From Tanytarsus gracilentus (lineage: Eukaryota > Arthropoda > Insecta > Diptera > Chironomidae): a stretch of DNA of 64,000 nt. A program made the position numbers and the translations under genes. Numbering within the stretch: position 1 is the stretch's first letter; each line of letters opens with the position of its first letter. The notes beneath the pieces are model-generated. The model worked only from the letters and a program-made list of their open reading frames with translations, did not search any database and had not been told where the DNA came from. The stretch spans positions 6,108,501 to 6,172,500 of the forward strand of contig JAXRKN010000037.1 in NCBI GenBank assembly GCA_038502055.1, in the 5' to 3' direction. Below, piece by piece: positions 25,641 through 37,600 of this stretch.

Positions 25641-28600
25641 TTAGTTGCTGAATGTGATATTGAGTGAGGGACATTTTCGAACGTAATTTTTGTTCCCATT
25701 ATTGTATTGTTGATGTAAGGGATTAGCACTACTAGAAGTAACTACGGTTGGATTGAAAGCCATTCTTACCATTCCTGACCGAAGCTCAGATAACAGTCCT
25801 GACCCGGAGCCAAGCGGTCCCGACGATAGCACGGTCGATGTCCTTCGCGAACGAATTGATTGCATGCTCGACGATAGTAAAAATGGAACACTCGTACTCG
25901 ATGTATTTGGCATAGACCCTCCCTGCGAACGAGAGTGGAAAGTTTTTTTAAGAGCGCTCTTTTTCACCCCTCACAATGTCATCAAAATACTCACAATCAT
26001 ATTTCGGGCGAGCTGTAATCGCAAAGCGAGAAAAAAAAGAAAGAAATAATTTGAGTTAATGAACCTTTTTTTCATCATTTCAATGCTGAGATAATTTTTA
26101 TAACGTTGAACTATGCACGAGCAACAGGAGTTAAGCCAACTGTTGAATGCTTTTCGTATACACACAAAAATTCATTGAAACTTGTTAACGAGAATGAACC
26201 GTAAAACCCGAGGTATGAAAGAAATGAGAGCTACAGTCTCCATAGCATAATTTGAAGTGTATCGAGGGTTTCATAAATATACAAACTCTACCAAGAAAAT
26301 TTTACAAATTGCGAATATAGTTAAAAACATAAATTATAATTTATGGAGTTATTTACTTGAAAATTTTGGTTGCGATTCTTTGACTCGAAACATTTTAAAA
26401 TGCAAAAGTTTTAATGAGTGTCAAAAGTTAACGAAATTATTAAATCGAGCTGATTGGAAAATATTTCAAAAATCATTAAAAAAAATTAAGTTTTTATCAC
26501 AGTTTGTGGTGAATAAAAATCAAATATAAAACTTTAAATTTCATTCAAAAATAAATGAGATTGTTCAATAATATTTTCCCACTCATAATAATGCCATGAA
26601 TGAAAAGAGCTTTTTTAAATTCTCCTTAATTTTTTATGAAGAGATTTCTTTCGAAGCAACAACTGAACCTCCTCATTAAGCAAACACAACGAGTTATTAC
26701 TCACTTCGCAGACAAATCTCCGGAAGTAATATTTTTACCCAAATAAAAGCTTCTTCCTTCCTTACCACAACTTCACCCTCTCCTCAAATTTTGTGTGAAT
26801 ATGAAGAATTCTAAACACGAGAATTTCTCTCTCTATATTGACATTTTGTTCGTCATTAAAAAGTTTCACCATTATTATCATCATCGCATCGTTAGTCATC
26901 TCGCTTGAATTTTTCGACAAACTAAAGTTTAGAGAGCGTGGAAAATTTTCTTTTGCTTCATTCACGCTCACACAAAAATTGCCCCTGGCGCGTAAATTAA
27001 CTAACGTATCTCGGCGACGACAGTTCATTAAATCTCAAGCACCCAATTTTGTCAGCATAAGAGGATGATAGTGAAATGATGAAAGGCACACAGATTGACT
27101 TTGATGCTCGAACGACAATAATTTATGTCGAACAATAAAGCATTTTTTTGCACGGAGATTGAAACTTACGGTCGGTGGAGATAAATTTATTGCGGATGAT
27201 CGTCGCTCCTGAGGACCGATACTTGAATGCCTGCAGAAGAAATCCGATAGAAAGGGAGAAAATGTAAGACATGTTGCTGGTGAAATTTAGGTTGCCAAAA
27301 TAATAATTTATGGACGTGAATGTGATATTTTTTTACGATATAAATATTTACCTTCGAATAGGAAGTCCAACCCCGCCGGGCGTCCCACCTAAATCAATAT
27401 AAAGAAAAGAATAAAAGTAATAAGATTCCCAGTTAGAAAAAATTCTAAATTAAAATTTTTAACCGAATCAAAATTAAATTCTAATAAATTCAAAAAAAAT
27501 TTCTCGCTGGGATCTAATAAAGCATACATGGTTAGGTCTATTAATATCCGATTTAATATGAAACCAGCACTACATTGCGACGATTTGTTTACCTGGCGAC
27601 GATGCGCATGATGGTGCTATCCGTATTTTTGGTGTCATGAGTGTGTTGTCCGATAGACGACGATTAGGAAAAGCAGCATTAGCAACCCGCAAATAATTGC
27701 TATCTGGCGATGAAGGGCCACCTCCGAACCACCAACTGCCAAGCATTCCCGAACCTGCACAGTTTGACGTTCAAATTAAATTCAATTAGTTATGCTTATT
27801 TGTACACGAAAAGAGGAAATTTCCTCGAGATTACAGCTTTGTAATTTTCTTGATTGCAAATACACTTTCTCTCTCTCTCTCATCAACGTCTTTATAGGAT
27901 ATTTGTTGCTAAGGGAGCTTTCGACTATTTATACTGTCGCCTCTAAATTTAACTTGTATGTGACTTTGACCTTTTTCTCCATCTCTCTATCTACGTCAAA
28001 ATAATTTACTCCTATATTTCACTTTACATCAGCCAGCCTTGCGTACTTTTCATTGATATCATCTTTCATCTGCACCTGACTCTCGTTTGCGATTCAAGTC
28101 ACATCCACACAACATTAAGTATCACGATCAATGAAGCAAAAAAGAAATCTTTTATGGCTCAATGCCTACGGTTAAGTTTTAATCTTGCAATTTAACGTTA
28201 AAATGTACGGATGTGGTTGAATGACACGGAGCACTAGTAATGTTTTATTTTAGAAATGTTACAATTATCATTTAACGTCACACATTGCATATGTATGTAC
28301 GTTATTAATATGCATGTCAGACTTAGATCGAATTTCATTTTCAATGAGTCTCATTATGTGACAATATGTACGTGGCAGATCAATGTACATTTAAGTGCGA
28401 GATGAATCTGATGGAATCTTTTGATGGAATTTCAATTTTCATTCGATTTTGGTTGCAAAATAAATTCTTGAAATTGTGGGTAAATTTAACCTTGAGGAAA
28501 ATTACGAGGAATTTTGACCCGGACATCTCGATCAATGAAAGCTTTAAGAAAGCATCTTAAAGATATTCTAAGACAAATTTAAAAAGCACTTAAAGCTCAC

Positions 28601-31600
28601 AATTTCAACAAAGTTTGAACATCATAATATTTTTTATGAGATTTTTGAAGCGAATAAAGGTTGAGAAAAGTCAACTTGCAGTTTTTCTTGGTTGAGTAAC
28701 TTTTTTCATTCGTAAACGTAAGGGAAAATTTTTAAGATGAAAAATTGAGGTTTACGTCTTAAATTTCAAGCACATTAAACCGCTGAAGCATTTAGTCGCA
28801 TGATGAATTTGAGGTTGCTGAGAGCTTTTGAATAAATAAGAGGAAAACTGAGAGCGTGCGATTTGTTGAGGCAATAGATGTGAGAGAGATGAGTTCACAG
28901 GAAATTAATAAATAGATAATCATCATTATAATAGCATCCTAGCTCTGCTTAGTCTGTGGGTGGTATTTAGGCTGGCCAGGTTTTTTTTTATAAAAAAATT
29001 AAATTTAAATATTTTTCTGAATCTACCGATTTTCTCTTTTTTATTTTCATTTTAAAGATCGAAAAACAAAAGATGGCCAGCCTAGGATGAATTGAATGAA
29101 ATGAAGACTTACGAATCGAGCCTGTTGAGTTTTTCCTCGCCATATCTTCCGCACTTGATGTCTTTCGCTGATCTATACGCAAATTGGGAATGTTGAAAGG
29201 TGGAACGTGCATATTATCCGACGAGAATTGATGCCTCAGTGGACGATGACGCTCGGGCGATGGAAGCGATAAATTATCCAATTTCAATTTGTTGCGTTGC
29301 TGTCGATCGATACAGTCGAGCATCTCTTGAAGCGTCTAAGTACGAAATTAAAAAAAACAGTGGGAATTAATTACGTATTTAGAAATGACACAATGTCAAA
29401 ACGTGATTGGATTTGATGGATACTCACTTCGTGGAGAATCATAAATTGTTCCAGATTCAGCGATGGATTAACGGTTTGTGGCAATAATGATGGCATGACT
29501 CGAGTTGCCATCATGTTCACAGATAATCCATATTTTTTATCACTCAACATAATTCTATAGATGTCTATATTGTGTTTGGTTTAGTTAATGAGAGGAAAAA
29601 TGTGAAGCGAAAATGAGTTAGCATAATTAATATGATAAATTAGGTTATGCGGAGGGAAGTCACGAGATTAATGAGATTTTTTCTCTCCTACCGCACGTAG
29701 GCTTGCGACTCACAAATTGCGAGATTTTATTGGAAATTCAAAGCTTAATTAATTCATCTCTAAGTACTTCGTGATATTGAGTTTCATCAGCAGGAGAATT
29801 TTAGAGCAATCTAAATTTAACATTTAGAAAAATTAATCTAGAAATTAATTTAATTTATTGCCAAATTTTTATCGCCTTAAATTGTTTGGATCATTTGATT
29901 TAATAAGAAAATATCATTGAACGAAACGAAATAGACCTTTTAAATGCTCGATAAATTTTCCCATTAATTCAGCGCTTATACGTATAAACGTACACGACCC
30001 CTAAGAAAACATTTCAATTATTCATAAATGAAATTTTTTTCGAGGCGTTCGACGATAATTTGATGATTTTAATGTATTTTAATTCAATTGAATATCTAAT
30101 GATAATCGAATTTTGAGCTTTAATGTAAAAAAGGTGAGCTTTAAATCGCTGGTAGCAGAAAAATATTTAAATCAATCGATGAGAATTTTTTTCCCGTCTG
30201 AGTTTCAAACTTATTTGAAATTTAAATTAATTGTACTGAATTTCAATGAGTTTGTAAAAAGCTGAGAGTGGATTTAATGCCAACTGTTTTAATTTTTCCC
30301 TCAAATTTTAAATTTCAAAACTAAAGCAATTAAGGTTTTTTTACTATAAATTAGTTTGAACTTAAAAATTGCATTACGAGAACTTTTTAATTAATATTTT
30401 CCTGATTTTATGATCATAACTTTTATTTGCTTAAACAACCCCTTAATTGGTTTAGTGTGTTTTCCATTCAAATAAAATAAAATATTTTTTTTTCAGTTGC
30501 CCGCGGGATTTAATTACAAACACTTTATGATAAAGTTAATAATAAACTGAAAATCACATGATTAACAGCGAGCAGTGAGTTGGCTGTTTTTTTATGTGAA
30601 AACTTTTTCACTTTTAAACTTCTCGCATTAATTCTCCCATCGAGTATTTAATCCCATGAATCTCATTTCAACCACACTCATATCGACCAAATTCATCTAC
30701 TTACGAACAATTCGGAGGATAATTTCAGGATCCGATAGTCGAATCTCGTACAACATCGGCAGCACCTCATCGATAATTTGCGATTTTTCGAGTTTGTCTA
30801 AAACGCGCTCAACGCATTGCAGAACATTCGCCATTATCTTCAAATCACTCTGATTCTTCTCGAAGACGGTTTTTATTTTCGGCAGCACCATTCGTCGAAT
30901 TGAAACCTCATCGACATATTCATAAACGTTGGCAACCGCAAGCAGTGCCGCACTCTGTATTTGCATCGTATTGCTTTCGAATGAGACAAAAAGAAGCGGC
31001 AGAATCTCCGAGCGAATGTCGGCCGGCGGTGTCTTCTCGAGGATTATATGTAAATTTTCTAAAAGTGTTACTGTCGCTTGAATGGATTTCGGTGCCGCGA
31101 TAACTAACCTGTTGTTGAACATTAAAATAACAATAACAGTAAAATTACATTCATGATTTGAATGTTGAGCACTAGAATGTGCCTTTAAGCTACATACTTA
31201 AATGTCGGCAGAATAAATTCCTCGTATTCGTTCGCCGTTGACTCTTGAACGATGGCCAATGCGGGCTGTAAAACGGCAGCGAGAACTTCTGCTTGTTTCA
31301 TCTCCTGCTGCAAGAATGGCCATACGTGCTGCCACCAGAGTTTCTGCATAATAAGCAAATATATTCAGTAAAAATTGAACTAACAGAATTTCACTTATGC
31401 TTTCCACACATTTCATCATCACTTACTCTCGGTATGAACGGAAGAGCATCCTTCAATGTGCTCCGGTAGAAATACGCCTTTTGTGTGGGATCTTTCATGT
31501 TAATCACATCGAGAAATTGAAGTGCATGTACTGCTGGATCGCTGCTCGTCATAGAAATGAAGCGTAAATTTTTATTTTATTGATCAATTTGCATCTCATC

Positions 31601-34600
31601 ACAATCAACATCATTTTTGCATGTCTATTGTTGCTAAGGTTACTCACTTAAAGTATTTTATCAGTTGGAGAAGTTGAGCTGTTGGACGCGGTCCGGGTTG
31701 CTTGGATACGAGACGAGTTGTGGCCTCCTGCAGAGGTATTGGAATTTTCGGAAGAACCGCTTGAAATGCATCGTCGAGCTGTGTCGAATAAAATAAGAAA
31801 ATTTACTGCTGGGAATTTTTCATTTATTGAAATTAATTTAAATCCTCCAAAGGTTTTTTCTTCCTTCCCCTTTTTGGGCTTGATAATTCAAGTTCATCTC
31901 ACCATTTCAAGTTGCTTCAAATAAGCGGATGGCGAATTTTGTGCCTGTATGAGCGGCTTGCCATTGTTAAATATCATACATATAACCAAGCCGAGCGAGA
32001 ACATATCACTTAAAATGCTACAATTCGAGCAGGTTTGAATTTCAGGTGCGGTAAAATCCAAATTCGGTTGCGCCATTTTAGATAAACGAGTACTCCATGG
32101 TGGACACATGATAGACTCGACAGCGTCAGTCTCGTGGCATTTTTCTGTCAAGAGAGAAAGAGATCATGGAGTGTCAGTTACATGACTGTATAGCAAAAAA
32201 ACTTTATTAAGTTGGAAAATTGTTTACGTGTAATTTCAAACCTCTTACACGGTAAACTTACCAATAAACTCGAATCCCGCTAATTTCCAGGTTCCACGCT
32301 TCGTAATGAGAATTGACGATGGACAGACATTCTTGTGGATCACTTGACCCGAATAGTGAAGAAATGAAAGTCCTTCAATAATCTGTAAGATATGCAGCGT
32401 TAACAATTAAATGAATAATGAAAGTGTCATGACAATGAAACTTGTTCGAGTAATTGCTGATGCTGTTTACAAATTCATTAGCGTGGGAGATAGTTTACCT
32501 GCAGAATTCCGTACTTAAGCTCAATATCTAAGAAGTTATATTCTCTCATGAAAGCCGTCCGTTGTACGGGCGGTGGGGTTTGATTGAGTGCAGCCGTTGA
32601 GTTGTAGTCCTAAGAAAAAAGAATGCGGTCAAAATTGGAACGTTGTGAAGCGTTAAAAAATATATTTTCTCGAAGGCGGGTGAAAATTTCCCATCAATCA
32701 CTTACATTGAATGCGAGCACATTGGCGAGACTGGCAAGGACTGGTTCACTTGCGAATGCCAATGTCTCGGAGCATTCTTCGACCGTGTGAATTATTTGTA
32801 AGATCTGCGAAAAAGAATTTATCCGTCAGCGTTGCGAAAATTAAATGAAAATTTCATTTCAAACTCACTTTGGGATGTCGAAAGCGCTCTAATTGTTTTA
32901 CAGATGCTTTAAGCAGTTCAGTTACCGTCTCTCGTCGTTTTGGTTTGTGTAACTTATCCGCCACTCGCTTCTCAAAGAGAAACACGGAGCATTCCTATGT
33001 GTGAAAGGTGAATGATTTCGTGTTTAATAAAAATCACCAGAGTAAGCTTTTCGCTCAAATTGTGTGGGGTGAAAAAATACAGGACATTCCACATTTCCCG
33101 TTTGTTTCTTTTTATTTAATCTTCCTGTCGTTAGTAATTTGAGGATATGAGTTGAGGAAATGAAGTCAATATTTTCCCGCTTAGACACACACACACAATC
33201 ATATTGGTATATCGTCGATTATTTTCGTTTGATATTGTAATGAGCTTCTTTTATAAGTTGAGTATAATGAGAATGTTTCATAATGCTAATGCTTATTTTC
33301 TTATTTCTAACGGTTCATCGCCATTGTATGAAATCATATTTTTTAAAGCATGTACTGAATAATACATTAGAAAAGATATAGAGATCAATAAGGGTGCGTT
33401 TGCATAATGCACGACTTATAGACAAGGGTTGAAATGTTTCATGTCAAATTAATAAAAAAGTGTCGCCTTTTGTGTGATTGAAAAATTGATTTTAATTCTT
33501 AATATTATTGATTAAATTTTTCGATGACTTAGCACAAAGTAATTCAAAACCAGATATTCTATTCATCTCGGAGTCACGTTTACGTAAGAAAAATTTGCTT
33601 GAATCTTTTAACATAGATGGCTTTAAAGCCTTTCACTCGTTGAGACCTGGAGTCAGAGGTGGTGGTGGCATCGTTTTCTATATCAATGATAATTTAAGAA
33701 TAGGTACGAATGTTGAAAAAATTAACGTCAATGAGATTCAGTTTTTATTAGTAAAATTACTCGATTTTGGAATCACGCTATGTGGTTGCTATCGCCCGCC
33801 AACCTCCATTTTTTCAAATTTATCAGATTTTTATGATCATTATGACGCAATCTTATCCAATCATTCCAACGTAATATCTTTTGGTGACTTTAATATTAAT
33901 CTATTGGACTCAAATGAATCTTTCCAACTTTCTCAAATATTACAACTAAATAATTATTCGATTCTCAACAAAATTGCTCCCGAAAGTTTTACTAGATATC
34001 AAATTTATAATGATAATCGCGTTTCAAAATCTATTATCGATCATTTCCACACTAATCTACATTCGAGCCACACATTTAAATTACATATAGGTGAGAGTTC
34101 TTTATCAGATCACAACTTCTTGTTATTGGTTGTTAATAAAATTAAAAGTACACCAGTTTTACCTCCCACAACTCATAAAGTCACCAATTATAGAAATGTT
34201 ACGTCTAAACTAAAAAAATCTTTAGGTGAGCATATATTCAAGGAATTTGACGATTTCCATAGTTTTCTAGTCGATACTATCAAAAACGAAACTAAAATCA
34301 TAACGGTAAATACACATAAACGTAATGCATGGTTTGATAACAAACTTAAACAGCTATGGAAAGAAAAAGTCAATTTTAGTAAACTCAAGCTTAAATTTCC
34401 AATGAATGATTTCTTTAAAATAAAATATGCTCAATTGTCCAAGCAGCTCTGTAAAGACATAAGAATTGCCAAAAAAAATTTCTATTCTAAATTAATGTCC
34501 AAGAATTATGATAATCCCAAAAAAACATGGGAAATAATTAATGAAATGATTGGTAAGAAAAAGCATAGTAAAAAAGTCCAAAAAATGCAATTAAGAATCA

Positions 34601-37600
34601 ATGATTTATTAATAACTGATTCGCTTGATGTCGCAAACAAGCTTAATCAATTTTTTGTCAACGTTGGTAAGCCAAAAGTTGTCTCAAATAACACACTTCA
34701 TATTATTAACAATCTTGAATTTGAAGACTGGGAGCCAAATAGTGAGTTCTTTACCGAATTTGAGCCAGTGTCAGAAAAAAATGTATCTGATTTAATTAAG
34801 TCGTTCAAAAATAACATTTCGATGGGTGAGGATGATATTTCTGTAAACTTCCTAAAATATAACTCTAATTTGTTGGTTCCCCTCCTCACCACTTTTATCA
34901 ATAAATGCTTTACTGATGGTGAATTTCCTAATTCATTAAAATTCGCAAGAGTCTCACCGATCTTCAAATCCGAGGACCCTGAAAACCCCTCAAATTATAG
35001 GCCTATTTCAATTTTATCTATATTAACTAAATTATTTGAGTCCTGCATGAAATCTCAACTATTAACGTTTCTTAACAACAATAAAATTATTCACCAACAT
35101 CAATATGGCTTCTTACCTAACTCGTGCACTACTGCTGCAGCTTCATGTCTTGCAAATGACATAGTATCATCGCTTAACTCTTCTAAAAAAACAGCTGTTG
35201 TCACGCTTGACATTGCAAAAGCCTTTGACTGTGTGTCTCACTCTAAATTTAGAGATATTTTAGCGAATAACGGAATTGTGGAAAATGCTCGCAAGCTGCT
35301 AATTAACTACTTTGAAAATCGTGCTCAGTCCGTTTATGTAAATAATTCGAAAAGTAACATAGAAAGTATCTCGTATGGCTGCCCTCAAGGATCTGTTCTT
35401 GGACCGCTGATTTTTCTCATTTACATTAATGGATTGTTACGTTTAAAACTAAATGGAAATCTTCGTCTTTTTGCTGATGATGCAGCACTGGTAGTTTCTG
35501 CTAATTCATATGAGGAGTTGCAGGTTCAAATTTCAGAGGATCTCTTATGCATCAGTACTTTTCTATCAACAATTGAATTTCATCTCAACATTAAAAAGAC
35601 TAACTTCATTGTTTTCTCATTCAGCGCAAAAGCTCACATTCCATTTGATGTGATATCAATCAACAATGAGATTATCCATAGAGTAACCGATTTCAAATAT
35701 CTTGGATTAACGTTTGATCAAAATTTGACTTGGAAATTGCATGTTCAAAATGTCTTAAAAAAAATTAATCCTTATGTCAACATTCTAAGCAAAATAAGGT
35801 ATTATGTGGATAAGAAATCACTAATGATGTTTTACTATTCTTTTATTCACTCACATTTAACTTACTGCTTGCCGGTATGGCAAAATATGAATAGCGAATA
35901 TAAATCTCTTCTTCAAAGAGCCCAGAACAAAGCTGTTAAGTACATAAATTTTTTGCCACCGCTGACTCCAACGATTGATCTTTATGATGAAAAACTCTTA
36001 AAATTCTCTGATCACATGAAATATGAAAATATTCTTTTCATCCATAAAGTAATCGCCGGTCTAATGCGCTGTGACTTAAAACTTGGCACAAACTATGATT
36101 CCTCAAATCGCATCACCAGACAGGCCAATCTGTTACGAACTCCAAGTTTCATTTCAGTTAAAGCTCAATCGAGCATTTTTTTTCGAGGGGTCGTAGAATA
36201 CAATCAGTTTATAAAACATTTAAAGTCATTAAACAAAATTGTCCCTTTACATTTAAGCTTATTGAAGAGAGAATTGAGAGATTTCGTTCGCTTGCCGTAG
36301 ATGTTGTGACTTGTCTTTACTCCCTTACCTCCTGGACTTTCTAAGAAGCCACTGACTCCTCACCACGTTTCTTCAAACTCATTTAATTTCCTACTTTCTT
36401 TATCTACGAACTTAAATTTATTTTTTGTTCACTTTACTGAACTATTTCTTCTTTTCATTTTCTTTCTGAATTTTTAGTCTTAAATTTTTTTTTTAAATTT
36501 CAAAAGCTCTCTGAAAGCTATTTCAAAAATCACGTTTTCTTTTTATAATAGGAATTAAATTTCCTCGTAAAAGAAAGTTACAATAAATCTATATCTTTTG
36601 GGAAAAAAAAAAAAAAAAAATTTCCGTGGATCTTAAACTTTGAAACTCGTCAAAATTTCAAATCACGTGTTAGCTCATAAAAATATTAAAAAACAAAAAG
36701 CTTTTGTCTTGTGAAAAAATGAATTTAAATTTCAATAAAAAATTTACATAATTATTTGTTCGAGAATCTGATCGACAGCTTTCGAGAAGAGCTCATGAGC
36801 ATGACGACTCTATTTTAAGGCAATACATTCTGCAGCCTACGATATTGTTATAATTGACATACATGTTGGATTATGTGGGCTGTCTGTTTTGTGTTTCACG
36901 AGGGAGAAAATAAATTTCAAAATTTCTCTTCACCGACATGCAGATGAGAGGCACCTCAAGGATATACAAGGATTACGAAACTCATCTTTCATTGGAACAA
37001 CCTTTTTGACTTTAGATTTACTTTTTGTTTGCTGTTTGTCTTATGTGTAACGCATGATGATTGAAACGATGTGAGAATGACATCATGGAAAAATATGTGA
37101 ATGAGGAAGGAAATTTACGAGGCTCGGGAGTCAGGACGGCGAGGAAATTTGTTTGTTCACCCGAAACGGATTTTCGGAAGTTAACATCATCAAATAATGT
37201 TTTATTTAATTTTTTATGTAGATTTTTTATTGTGTTTGACAGCTATTTAGAAATCTCTGGAACTTTTTTTGTTGAAATCTCTAGAAAGTACACATTAATG
37301 TTTACGAATAAATTTCCACAAACACACGCGGCTGAATTTTCCTAGTTCTGAAATTTCACATCGAAATACTGCGGATAAATTTCCATTTCACTTAGCAACA
37401 AAGCTTCCTCACCTCCCAAAATTAATCATTCATTCGCTCTTCATAACTTTAACAACCTGGGTGAAAAATTTACGCAGAGTCAAATACAAAAATGGAAATT
37501 CGAGTATTTACCAGCGAGAAACGAAATTCTCAAGAGATGAGCTCGCTTTCAAAGACATTTCAATTCACGTCAATTTCACTCAAAACTCGTGCTTCTTTAT

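Larger units (their letters stand above)
33508..36620 (+). mobile_element. non-LTR retrotransposon (LINE), 5'-truncated, in SCYL2 intron 1
   Basis: The element has a long ORF2-like frame, a 3' untranslated region of about 300 nt, AATAAA at 36582-36587 and an uninterrupted run of 18 A at 36603-36620. It lacks ORF1 and the first part of the endonuclease, the usual result of incomplete reverse transcription from the 3' end. The uninterrupted reading frame and clean A tail suggest a fairly recent insertion. It lies antisense to SCYL2. The 5' edge is approximate and I could not identify a target-site duplication. Confidence 0.85.

Noticed and set aside
25753..26049. Plus-strand frame of 98 codons.
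   Set aside because: Shadow of the last SCYL2 exon on the opposite strand, which has family context and phase support.
26257..26529. Plus-strand open frame of 90 codons in the last SCYL2 intron, with fairly protein-like composition.
   Set aside because: It opens with GTG directly after a stop, has no in-frame ATG near the start, no recognisable motif and no splice support.
29554..29564. Acceptor for SCYL2 exon 11 at the TATAG before 29554, paired with a weak GTAGAT donor at 30700.
   Set aside because: The strong GTAAGT donor after 30705 with the acceptor before 29564 also keeps frame and gives residues that match the SCYL2 family better.
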